A stretch of DNA of 13,955 bases from CBDULQ01 sp965368115 (GTDB taxonomy: Bacteria > Pseudomonadota > Gammaproteobacteria > SZUA-229), in assembly GCA_965368115.1 (NCBI GenBank), contig CBDULQ010000082.1, forward strand, positions 1-13,955, written 5' to 3'. Below, in pieces: positions 4,999-12,591 of this stretch (position 1 is its first letter; each line of letters starts with the position of its first letter). The position numbers and the translations under genes are program-made. The notes beneath the pieces were generated by a model. The model saw only the letters and a list, made by a program, of their open reading frames with translations. It was not told where the DNA came from and did not search any database.

Positions 4999-6477
4999 AT
5001 GTCAGATAAGCATGATCTGGAATTATTGATTCAGGGACACATACCCATCATCAATATCGAAACTTTTGAAGAACGCAGAGCGCTGGATCAACTGGTAAAA
5101 ACCGCTACTCGAACGTTCGTTCCGATCTTCAAATGGACCGTCACCGACGGATTGAGGCGCCTGGATATCGAACTGGGCAATCAGAAGCACGTCTCCGATC
5201 CCAAGGATGTGCTGGAACACATCAAGGCCGCGCAGTTGCAGGGCCTGTATGTCTTACTCGACTTCAATGCCTATTTAACCGACCCGCTCAATCAACGCCT
5301 GGTCAAGGAAATCGCCATGATGTTCGATGGCCAGCCGGGCAAACTGATCTTCGTCAGTCACCAACTGGAACTGCCTCCGGGCCTGGAACACTTAAGCGCG
5401 GGTTTCCAGCTTCGACTACCCAGCCAGGATGAGCTGTCATCACTGGTTCAGGACGAGGCACGGCAATGGCAGCAACAGAGCCGCCAGCGCGTACGTACCG
5501 ATAAGACGACACTTGGCCGACTAACCCAGAACCTGTCCGGGCTCAGTTTCAATGATGCCCGCCGACTGATCCGTCAGGCCATTATCGATGATGGCGCGAT
5601 CACCGAGTCCGACCTCCCGGAAGTCATGGAAGCCAAGTATCGCCTGCTCAACCGCGATGACATCCTCGCCTTCGAATACGAAACCGCGCGCTTCTCCGAA
5701 GTCGGCGGCATGGCTCGACTTAAACACTGGCTGGTGCAACGCCAGGCGGCTTTCCACGATCCCGGCAATCTACCCAAAGGCCTGGATCGACCAAAAGGTA
5801 TTCTGCTGCTCGGTGTGCAGGGCTGCGGCAAAAGTCTGGCGGCAAAAGCGGTATCCGGTGTCTGGGGTATTCCGCTGTTGCGGCTGGATTTCGGTCGTCT
5901 GTACAACAAATACGTCGGGGAAACGGAGCGCAACATGCGCCAGGCCCTGCATACGGCAGAAGTGATGGCGCCCTGCGTCCTGTGGATCGATGAACTGGAA
6001 AAAGGCATCTCATCGGGCAGTGACGAAGAAGGCACGTCGAAACGCCTGCTCGGCACCCTGCTGACCTGGATGGCGGAAAACCAGCATCCGGTGTTCATTG
6101 TCGCCACCGCAAACCAGATCGATGCCCTGCCCCCTGAACTGATTCGAAAGGGCCGCCTCGATGAAATATTTTTTGTCGATCTGCCCAGTGATCCGGTCCG
6201 CAAACAGATTTTCCAGATCCATCTGGACAAGCGCGATATCCCGTTAAGCGGAATCGATCTGCCGCGCATCGTCGAAGCCAGCGACGGTTTTTCCGGAGCC
6301 GAGATCGAGCAGGCCGTGGTCTCCGCTTTATACGCCAGTCATAGCAACGGCGCCCAGCTGGATACCGACAGTCTGCTGCAGGAAATCAGCCAGACCCGGC
6401 CACTTTCCGTCGTCATGGAGGAACAGATTCAGCAATTGAGATACTGGGCCAGTCAGCGCACCGTACCCGTCGATTAG
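4999..6477 (+). CDS. Ycf46-like AAA+ ATPase
   Basis: A 492-residue protein with the two-part architecture of Ycf46-type ATPases. Residues 1 to about 200 form a divergent N-terminal region with strands that look like a decayed ATPase core (LYVLLDFN at 83-90, KLIFVS at 115-120) but no P-loop. Residues 230-470 are a classical AAA+ module: Walker A GVQGCGKS (272-279), pore-loop-like YNKYVGETE (302-310), Walker B VLWIDE (327-332), sensor 1 Asn372 in ATAN, Arg-finger region RKGRLDE (383-389) and sensor 2 motif GFSGAEIEQ (430-438). It should be an active hexameric remodeller. Cyanobacterial Ycf46 has been linked to CO2 uptake and photosynthesis control; the role in other bacteria is unknown. The start ATG has AGGT 5 bases upstream. 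The stop overlaps the convergent mreD stop by 4 bp. Its likely partner is the divergent small ATPase-like protein. Confidence 0.85.
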   Translation: MSDKHDLELLIQGHIPIINIETFEERRALDQLVKTATRTFVPIFKWTVTDGLRRLDIELGNQKHVSDPKDVLEHIKAAQLQGLYVLLDFNAYLTDPLNQRLVKEIAMMFDGQPGKLIFVSHQLELPPGLEHLSAGFQLRLPSQDELSSLVQDEARQWQQQSRQRVRTDKTTLGRLTQNLSGLSFNDARRLIRQAIIDDGAITESDLPEVMEAKYRLLNRDDILAFEYETARFSEVGGMARLKHWLVQRQAAFHDPGNLPKGLDRPKGILLLGVQGCGKSLAAKAVSGVWGIPLLRLDFGRLYNKYVGETERNMRQALHTAEVMAPCVLWIDELEKGISSGSDEEGTSKRLLGTLLTWMAENQHPVFIVATANQIDALPPELIRKGRLDEIFFVDLPSDPVRKQIFQIHLDKRDIPLSGIDLPRIVEASDGFSGAEIEQAVVSALYASHSNGAQLDTDSLLQEISQTRPLSVVMEEQIQQLRYWASQRTVPVD

Positions 6478-6968
6478 AAACGCTTGGACAGGGTAAACCG
6501 ACGCCGCACGTCACGTAAAATCACAAACAGCCAGGGCCAGATAATCGCGCCCACCAGGCTGGGCATGAAATAACTCACCAGGTCTTCGGGCGCCTGGCCG
6601 ACAATACCGCTTACCCACAACACCAGCAGTTGCTTGATCAACAACAGAACCAGAATGACCAGCGATTGCTGCAACAGGGAAAACACGCGGATACGCTGAT
6701 ACTCCAGCATCACCAGATAGGCCACCAGCACCAGGCCCAGCGCATGCTGTCCCAGGATGGCACCCTGTGTCACATCCAGCAACAAACCGAACACCCAGGC
6801 AATCGTTACTCCGACATGTTCCGGCAGGGCCATCACCCAGTAGATCATCACCAGAGTGACCCAGTCGGGCCGGAAATGCGCGGCCCAGTTCGGCAGTGGC
6901 AGCATCACCAGCATCAGCGCCACAATCATGCTGGGCAAAACCACTCGGTAGCATTTACTCGCCAGCAT
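6474..6968 (-). CDS. mreD: MreD, rod-shape-determining membrane protein
   Basis: A 164-residue integral membrane protein of the elongasome that works with MreC, MreB, RodA and PBP2 in side-wall peptidoglycan synthesis. The protein is almost entirely hydrophobic, with about five membrane segments (for example SMIVALMLVMLPLP near residues 13-26 and LVILVLLLIKQLLVLWVSGI near 103-122), and ends in a basic cytoplasmic tail (RDVRRRFTLSKRF). E. coli MreD is 162 residues. The start overlaps the end of mreC by 14 bp, which suggests translational coupling. It is the last mre gene; the convergent Ycf46-like gene overlaps its stop by 4 bp, so maf and rng, which often follow mreD, are not directly downstream here. 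Confidence 0.93.
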   Translation of the reverse strand: MLASKCYRVVLPSMIVALMLVMLPLPNWAAHFRPDWVTLVMIYWVMALPEHVGVTIAWVFGLLLDVTQGAILGQHALGLVLVAYLVMLEYQRIRVFSLLQQSLVILVLLLIKQLLVLWVSGIVGQAPEDLVSYFMPSLVGAIIWPWLFVILRDVRRRFTLSKRF

Positions 6969-7932
6969 CGGGGGCCTCCGCTTCGGGTTGATCTGTCACC
7001 TGTGCTGCATCTGCATCCGTAGCGTCATCAGTCTCAGGCGAGACCTGTGGATCCGTTTCGCTGGCATTCTCGGCTTCGGCTTCGGCATCCGCTGCCACCT
7101 CGGTGGGTGGCGGATTGTGCCACACCAGCAACACCTCCCGACTACGATCCAGATGAGCCACCGGTTCGGCCTGCACGACAGCGAAGGTCTCCCCCGCCGG
7201 CCGGTCGATTTCAGTAATCCGGCCCACCGGATAATTGGGCGGGAAACGCCCACCCAGTCCTGAGGTCACGATCAGGTCGCCGATTTCGATTTCCGCGTTA
7301 TGGGGAATGTAGCGTAGCTCAAGCAAACCGGCATGTCCGGTACCGAAAGCGGTACTGCGTAGTCCGTTGCGATTAACCTGCACCGGAATGGCATGACTCG
7401 GATCGGATATCAGCATCGCGGTTGAAGACTGGTTGCCGGCATGAATCACCTGCCCCATGACGCCCCAGGCGTCGATGATCGGCTGTCCCAGGTAGACGCC
7501 CTGTGAGCGCCCTTTGTTCAGTACCACCTGTTGCCGATAGGGATCCAGGTCGATGGACAGTAACTCGGCAATCAACACCTGCTCGCCGACTTTAGGGCGC
7601 GCACTGAGCATCTTGCGCAGGCGCTCGTTTTCCTTTTCCAGAATACTCAGCTTCTGCAAACTGACCTGGGCACGCAACTGCTGCTCACGCAGTTCGCGGT
7701 TTTCATCCAGCAGGGTGCGATGGGACGACATGGACTCGTCGACCCAGCCGGCGAAATCCGCCGGAAGATTAACCAGGAAACGCAGGGGATAAATAAAATA
7801 GGATTCGATGACGCCGCGGGCGGTTTCCAGATGATGCCAGCGGTGGTCAGCCGTCATGATCATGACCGAGGCGATGATCAGGAGTATCGTGCGCAGGGTA
7901 ACCGAAGGCCCCCGCATGAATAACGGCTGCAT
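6955..7932 (-). CDS. mreC: MreC, rod-shape-determining periplasmic scaffold
   Basis: A 325-residue bitopic inner-membrane protein that activates the RodA-PBP2 synthase from the periplasmic side. A short cytoplasmic segment MQPLFMRGPS parallels E. coli MKPIFSRGPS, which fixes the first ATG rather than the ATG five codons later. One transmembrane helix follows at about 12-28, a coiled coil at about 68-110 with leucine heptads, and then the beta-barrel domain with conserved DPYRQQVVLNKG and VTSGLGGRFPP. Residues 274-325 form a low-complexity tail rich in Ala, Asp and Glu: by my count 17 acidic residues and no Lys or Arg, partly encoded by a GGCTTC-type hexamer repeat near 7070-7086. It is 25 bp downstream of mreB and overlaps mreD. 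Confidence 0.95.
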   Translation of the reverse strand: MQPLFMRGPSVTLRTILLIIASVMIMTADHRWHHLETARGVIESYFIYPLRFLVNLPADFAGWVDESMSSHRTLLDENRELREQQLRAQVSLQKLSILEKENERLRKMLSARPKVGEQVLIAELLSIDLDPYRQQVVLNKGRSQGVYLGQPIIDAWGVMGQVIHAGNQSSTAMLISDPSHAIPVQVNRNGLRSTAFGTGHAGLLELRYIPHNAEIEIGDLIVTSGLGGRFPPNYPVGRITEIDRPAGETFAVVQAEPVAHLDRSREVLLVWHNPPPTEVAADAEAEAENASETDPQVSPETDDATDADAAQVTDQPEAEAPDAGE

Positions 7933-7957
7933 AGGCTCACATTGGTGTTATTGGCTT

Positions 7958-9004
7958 TTACTCGACCGCGAGAAAATCGCCGCCATGCTCATCAATCAGT
8001 TCCAGCACCCGGCCGCCACCGCGGGCCACACAGGTCAGCGGCTCCTCCGCCATAATCACCGGTAAACCGGTTTCTTCCATCAACAGACGATCCAGATCAC
8101 GCAGCAGCGAACCGCCACCGGTCAGCACGATACCGCGCTCGGCCACATCCGCACCCAGTTCCGGCGGCGTCTGTTCGAGAGCGGTTTTGACGGCGCTGAC
8201 GATACCATGCAGGGGCTCCTGCAGGGCCTCGAGAATTTCGTTACTGTTCAGGGTGAAGCTGCGTGGAATACCTTCCGACAGGTTGCGCCCCTTAACTTCG
8301 ATTTCCAGCAGTTCCTTACCCGGATAGGCTGAACCAATCTGATGCTTGATGCGCTCAGCGGTCGCTTCACCGATGAGAATGCCGTAATTACGGCGCACAT
8401 AACTGATAATCCCTTCATCAAACTTGTCACCACCGATCCGCACCGAGGCCGAATATACGATGCCGTTCAACGAGATCACCGCTACTTCTGAGGTACCACC
8501 ACCGATATCCAGCACCATGGAACCGCGCGGCTCATCGACCGGCATTCCGGCACCGATGGCTGCGGCCATGGGTTCTTCGATCAGGTAGACCTTGCGTGCA
8601 CCAGCGCCGGCTGCGGATTCCTTGATGGCCCGTCGTTCCACCTGGGTCGCACCACAGGGTACGCAGATCAGCACCCTTGGGCTGGGACGCAGCATGGCAC
8701 TTTCGTGCACCTTGCGAATAAAATGCTGGAGCATTTTCTCGGTAACATGGAAATCGGCGATGACGCCGTCGCGCATCGGACGGATAGCGGTGATATTCTG
8801 CGGGGTACGACCCAGCATGCGTTTCGCTTCGTGCCCGTAGGCTTCGATAGCCTTCGGACCGCCCGGCCCCCGATCCTGGCGAATCGCAACCACCGATGGC
8901 TCGTCGAGAACGATACCTTTACCTCGTGCATATATTAATGTGTTGGCGGTGCCAAGATCGATGGATAAGTCGTTGGAAAAAAGTCCACGTAAGCGATTAA
9001 ACAT
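7958..9004 (-). CDS. mreB: MreB, actin-like cell-shape protein
   Basis: A 348-residue bacterial actin, one residue longer than E. coli MreB (347). It polymerises on the inner face of the cytoplasmic membrane and guides the elongation machinery. The actin-fold nucleotide motifs are all present: phosphate-1 DLGTANTLI (17-25), phosphate-2 VLDIGGGTSEVAV, connect motifs around YLIEEPMAAAIGAG, and the adenosine motif LTGGGSLL. The N-terminal MFNRLRGLFS is the amphipathic membrane-binding segment. It is first in the mreBCD operon and divergent from gatC. AAGG lies 13 bases before the ATG, which is far for a ribosome-binding site; no better one is seen. Confidence 0.97.
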   Translation of the reverse strand: MFNRLRGLFSNDLSIDLGTANTLIYARGKGIVLDEPSVVAIRQDRGPGGPKAIEAYGHEAKRMLGRTPQNITAIRPMRDGVIADFHVTEKMLQHFIRKVHESAMLRPSPRVLICVPCGATQVERRAIKESAAGAGARKVYLIEEPMAAAIGAGMPVDEPRGSMVLDIGGGTSEVAVISLNGIVYSASVRIGGDKFDEGIISYVRRNYGILIGEATAERIKHQIGSAYPGKELLEIEVKGRNLSEGIPRSFTLNSNEILEALQEPLHGIVSAVKTALEQTPPELGADVAERGIVLTGGGSLLRDLDRLLMEETGLPVIMAEEPLTCVARGGGRVLELIDEHGGDFLAVE

Positions 9005-9318
9005 TGTGTGTGATCGACCTTATTTATAATTCTGGGATAAATAAAAAATCTGGCAGTTTTCTGGAGGTTAGCCCAAATTCGGAGAACCAGGATAAATTTC
9101 TGGCCACTTAGGTGTGAGATGCGAATTCATTCAAGCTGCACCGCAGTCGCTCGGATTCGACACCAACGGCATGAACCATGAATTGATCGGAGGCCCCCTG
9201 GACCGCTACTCTAGCAATGTGTCCAGTTTAGAGCAAGCTTGGCGGTAGTTTCGACGTGTATAATATGCTAATTTTGCGCGGTTTTAGACACTTTATATTG
9301 GCCTGAGCGGAGATCACC
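9005..9318. other. mreB-gatC divergent intergenic region (314 bp)
   Basis: This region must carry the promoters of both operons. The strongest element is the TATAAT at 9259-9264 for gatC. An imperfect 17-bp palindrome, CCAG...CTGG, lies at 9089-9105 (CCAGGATAAATTTCTGG). A 43-codon open frame starting at GTG 9114 is present but unconvincing. No RNA gene, riboswitch or T-box-like leader is recognised, and no clear sigma-70 promoter for mreB stands out. Confidence 0.6.
9259..9264 (+). promoter_or_regulatory. Candidate -10 element of the gatCAB operon
   Basis: A perfect TATAAT, 55 bp before the gatC ATG, would start transcription near 9271 and give a leader of about 48 nt. The -35 is poor: CTTGGC at 9238-9243 is the nearest partial match, with a 15-bp spacer. 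A second weaker hexamer, TATATT, lies at 9294-9299. Confidence 0.5.
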
Positions 9319-9606
9319 ATGTCATTGGGACCCGATGATGTAAAAAACATTGCCCACCTTGCACGACTCAACATCAACGAGTCGGACATCGAACAATATG
9401 CATCCAGCCTGTCCAGCATTCTGGATCTGGTGGAACAGATGAATTCGGTGAATACCGAGGGTGTCACGCCAATGGCTCATCCACTGGATGTTGCCCAGCG
9501 CCTGCGCGAAGATGAAGTACTGGAAAGCAACCAGCGCGAAGATTTCCAGAAAATAGCACCGGCCACTGAAGACGGCCTGTATCTGGTCCCCAAAGTGATC
9601 GAATGA
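9319..9606 (+). CDS. gatC: GatC, Asp/Glu-tRNA amidotransferase subunit C
   Basis: The 95-residue small subunit of the GatCAB amidotransferase, which wraps around GatA and stabilises the GatA-GatB complex. Family signatures are visible: VKNIAHLARLNINESDIEQ near the N-terminus, then the helix with LSSILDLVEQMNSVNTEGV and the segment PMAHPLDVAQRLREDEV. The ATG is preceded by GGAG with a 6-base spacer, the clearest ribosome-binding site in the window. gatA begins 26 bp downstream. Confidence 0.96.
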   Translation: MSLGPDDVKNIAHLARLNINESDIEQYASSLSSILDLVEQMNSVNTEGVTPMAHPLDVAQRLREDEVLESNQREDFQKIAPATEDGLYLVPKVIE

Positions 9607-9632
9607 TCCGTCAGGCTTAAACGAGAATATCT

Positions 9633-11090
9633 ATGTACCATTCCAGAACTCTGGCCCAGTTGTCCGCCATGCTCGAAGCCGGTGAAGTCAGCTCCGTCGA
9701 GCTGACCGAAGCCTACCTGCAACGCATCCGCGAACTGGACGGCCAGCTCAACAGTTTCGTCACCGTTACCGAATCTCAGGCGCTTGAACAGGCACATCAG
9801 GCGGATGCACGACGCGCTGCCGGACAGTCCGGTCCCCTGACCGGTATACCCATGGCGCACAAGGACATCTTCTGTACCCGAAATGTCAGAACCAGTTGCG
9901 GCTCCCGCATGCTGGACAATTTCGAAGCACCCTACAACGCCACCGTGGTCGAACACCTCAATGAAGCGGGCATGGTCATGCTGGGCAAAACCAACATGGA
10001 CGAATTCGCCATGGGTTCGTCCAACGAAACCAGCTTCTACGGCGCTGTGAAAAACCCCTGGAACACCGACATGGTGCCCGGCGGTTCATCCGGTGGCTCC
10101 GCGGCATCCGTAGCGGCACGCATCACGCCGGCCGCCACCGGCACCGACACCGGCGGCTCGATTCGCCAGCCGGCATCGCTGTGCGGCATCACCGGACTTA
10201 AACCAACTTATGGTCGCGTATCCCGTTACGGCATGATCGCCTTCGCATCCAGTCTCGATCAGGCCGGGCCGATGGCGCAAAGTGCCGAAGACTGCGCATT
10301 GTTGCTCAATGCCATGGCCGGTTTCGATCGCCGCGATTCCACCTGTGTGGATCAGGACGTACCCGATTATTCGGCACAACTCAACGACGATCTCAATGGA
10401 CTGAAAATAGGCCTGCCGAAAGAATACTTCGGCGAAGGTCTGGACGCCGGCGTCGCCGCCGCGGTCGATGCCGCGATTGCCGAATATAAAAAACTGGGCG
10501 CCGAAGTGGTCGACATCAGTCTGCCTAACACACACCTGGCGGTGCCGGTTTACTATGTGGTGGCGCCCGCGGAATGTTCCTCCAACCTGTCACGCTTCGA
10601 CGGTGTGCGCTTCGGCTACCGCTGCGCCGATCCTCAGGACCTGGAAGATCTGTACAAACGCTCCCGCGGCGAAGGCTTCGGCGAGGAAGTGAAACGCCGC
10701 ATCATGGTCGGTACCTATGCCCTGTCCGCAGGCTACTACGATGCGTATTACCTGAAGGCACAACAGATTCGCCGACTGATTTCCGAGGATTTCAAACAGG
10801 CTTTCGAACAGGTCGACGTGATCATGGGACCGACTTCACCCACCACCGCATTCAACATCGGTGACAAGGCGGACGACCCGGTATCTATGTACCTGTCGGA
10901 CATTTACACCATCGCCGTTAACCTGGCCGGTTTACCGGGCATGTCGATTCCTGCAGGTTTCAGCAATAACATGCCTGTGGGCTTACAGATTGTCGGCAAT
11001 TATTTCGACGAAAGTCGCCTGCTCAATGTGGCTCACCGCTACCAGCAGGCCACCGACTGGCATCTGCAGATTCCGGAAGGTTTTAAATAA
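9633..11090 (+). CDS. gatA: GatA, Asp/Glu-tRNA amidotransferase amidase subunit
   Basis: The 485-residue glutaminase subunit, an amidase-signature enzyme that releases ammonia from glutamine and channels it to GatB. The Ser-cisSer-Lys triad is complete: Lys77 in AHKD, Ser152 in GGSSGGSAA and Ser176 in GTDTGGSIRQPAS. These match, with an offset of two, the positions I recall for Staphylococcus GatA (79, 154, 178). The C-terminal region contains the family-typical MGPTSPTTAF and GLPGMSIPAG. Length is normal. It is the middle gene of gatCAB. Confidence 0.97.
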   Translation: MYHSRTLAQLSAMLEAGEVSSVELTEAYLQRIRELDGQLNSFVTVTESQALEQAHQADARRAAGQSGPLTGIPMAHKDIFCTRNVRTSCGSRMLDNFEAPYNATVVEHLNEAGMVMLGKTNMDEFAMGSSNETSFYGAVKNPWNTDMVPGGSSGGSAASVAARITPAATGTDTGGSIRQPASLCGITGLKPTYGRVSRYGMIAFASSLDQAGPMAQSAEDCALLLNAMAGFDRRDSTCVDQDVPDYSAQLNDDLNGLKIGLPKEYFGEGLDAGVAAAVDAAIAEYKKLGAEVVDISLPNTHLAVPVYYVVAPAECSSNLSRFDGVRFGYRCADPQDLEDLYKRSRGEGFGEEVKRRIMVGTYALSAGYYDAYYLKAQQIRRLISEDFKQAFEQVDVIMGPTSPTTAFNIGDKADDPVSMYLSDIYTIAVNLAGLPGMSIPAGFSNNMPVGLQIVGNYFDESRLLNVAHRYQQATDWHLQIPEGFK

Positions 11091-11146
11091 TGATGCGACG
11101 CGATCGGCTATGTCACGTCACACCCGTTTTTGAATGAGGCATCAAT

Positions 11147-12583
11147 ATGGAATGGGAAACCGTTATCGGTTTGGAAATCCACACCCAACTGGCGACGAAA
11201 AGTAAAATCTTTTCCTCCGCCTCCACCGCCTATGGCGCGGAACCCAACACCCAGGCCTGCGCCGTCGATCTGGGCCTGCCCGGCGTATTGCCGGTAGTGA
11301 ATAAGGAAGTCGTGCGCATGGCCGCCATGTTCGGCCTGGCGACCGGCTCCACCGTCGCACGCCGCTCGGTGTTCGCGCGTAAAAATTATTTCTATCCGGA
11401 CCTGCCCAAGGGCTACCAGATTTCTCAGTTCGAACTGCCCATCGTGCACGACGGCACAATGGATATCGAACTGGAAGACGGCACCACCAAGACCATCGGT
11501 ATCACCCGTGCTCACCTGGAAGAAGACGCCGGTAAATCACTGCACGAAGACTTTCACGGCATGACCGGCATCGACCTGAATCGCGCCGGCACACCGCTGC
11601 TGGAAATCGTGTCCGAACCGGACATGCGTTCCGCCAAAGAAGCCGTCGCCTACATGAAAAAACTGCACTCGCTGGTCCAGTACCTGGGTATCTGCGACGG
11701 CAACATGGCGGAAGGCTCATTCCGTTGCGACGCCAATGTCTCTATTCGCCCCAGGGGCCAGAAAGAATTCGGGACCCGTGCCGAGCTGAAGAACATTAAC
11801 TCTTTCAAGTTCGTCGAACGCGCTATCAACTTTGAAATCGAGCGTCAGATCGATGTCCTGGAAGGCGGCGGCGAAGTCGTCCAGGAAACCCGTCTCTATG
11901 ATGCGGACAAAGACGAAACCCGTTCCATGCGTAGCAAGGAAGAAGCTAACGACTACCGTTACTTCCCTGACCCGGATCTGCTGCCGATCATCATCGACGA
12001 CGACTATCTGCAACAGGTTCGCGACAGCCTGCCGGAACTGCCCGAGCAGAAACGCCAGCGTTTCATCGACGAATACCAGTTACCGGAATACGATGCGGGC
12101 GTCATTACCGCATCGCGTGACACGGCAGATTATTTCGAAACCGTGGTCAAACAGTCGGGCTGTGAGGCCAAACTGGCCGCTAACTGGGTGATGGGCGACC
12201 TGTCCGGTCGGCTCAATAAAGAAGATCTGGACATCAAACAATCACCGGTCGATGCCGACACCCTGGCCCAGTTACTGAAACGCATTGGCGACAAAACCAT
12301 CTCCGGTAAAATGGCGAAAGACGTGTTCGGCAAACTCTGGGAACAGGAAGGCAGCGTCGACGACATCATCGACAAGATGGGCGGCGGCCAGATCACCGAT
12401 GCTTCCGCCATCGAAGCGATTATCGACGAAGTCATCGCCGCCAATCCGCAACAGGTGGAGCAGTACCGTTCCGGCAAGGACAAGGTATTCGGTTTCTTTG
12501 TCGGCCAGGTGATGAAAGCCTCCAAAGGCAAAGCCAACCCGGCCCAGGTGAATGACATTCTGAAGGCCAAACTGCAGGGCTGA
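11147..12583 (+). CDS. gatB: GatB, Asp/Glu-tRNA amidotransferase kinase/transamidase subunit
   Basis: A 478-residue subunit that phosphorylates the side chain of misacylated Glu-tRNA(Gln) or Asp-tRNA(Asn) and amidates it with ammonia from GatA. The N-terminal GatB catalytic signature is present (VIGLEIHTQL, then RKNYFYPDLPKGYQISQ near residues 78-94, and HLEEDAGKS). The C-terminal part is the YqeY-like tRNA-binding domain, including KTISGKMAKDVF and the ending VGQVMKASKGKANP. GAGG lies about 9 bases before the ATG. Which of the two tRNAs is the true substrate depends on whether the genome has GlnRS and AsnRS, which this window cannot show. Confidence 0.97.
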   Translation: MEWETVIGLEIHTQLATKSKIFSSASTAYGAEPNTQACAVDLGLPGVLPVVNKEVVRMAAMFGLATGSTVARRSVFARKNYFYPDLPKGYQISQFELPIVHDGTMDIELEDGTTKTIGITRAHLEEDAGKSLHEDFHGMTGIDLNRAGTPLLEIVSEPDMRSAKEAVAYMKKLHSLVQYLGICDGNMAEGSFRCDANVSIRPRGQKEFGTRAELKNINSFKFVERAINFEIERQIDVLEGGGEVVQETRLYDADKDETRSMRSKEEANDYRYFPDPDLLPIIIDDDYLQQVRDSLPELPEQKRQRFIDEYQLPEYDAGVITASRDTADYFETVVKQSGCEAKLAANWVMGDLSGRLNKEDLDIKQSPVDADTLAQLLKRIGDKTISGKMAKDVFGKLWEQEGSVDDIIDKMGGGQITDASAIEAIIDEVIAANPQQVEQYRSGKDKVFGFFVGQVMKASKGKANPAQVNDILKAKLQG

Positions 12584-12591
12584 AGCTGAAC

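Noticed and set aside
5574..6269. Long open frame (231 codons) on the minus strand inside the AAA+ gene
   Set aside because: It lies antisense within a gene whose motifs are all intact, and its translation is rich in Arg and Ser, as expected of an antisense shadow of a GC-rich gene.
2422..6477. Mobile element or prophage island
   Set aside because: No integrase, transposase, tRNA attachment site or flanking direct repeat is seen, despite the DUF6573-like genes and the AT-rich gap.
9114..9245. 43-codon open frame starting at GTG between mreB and gatC
   Set aside because: No ribosome-binding site, no recognisable protein motif, and it overlaps the region expected to hold promoters. Its end runs up to the gatC -10 element. 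Codon content alone is not persuasive.
9477..9956. Minus-strand open frame across gatC and gatA
   Set aside because: It spans two well-identified genes in antisense, and its Gly/Val/Asp-rich composition with no motif marks it as a shadow.
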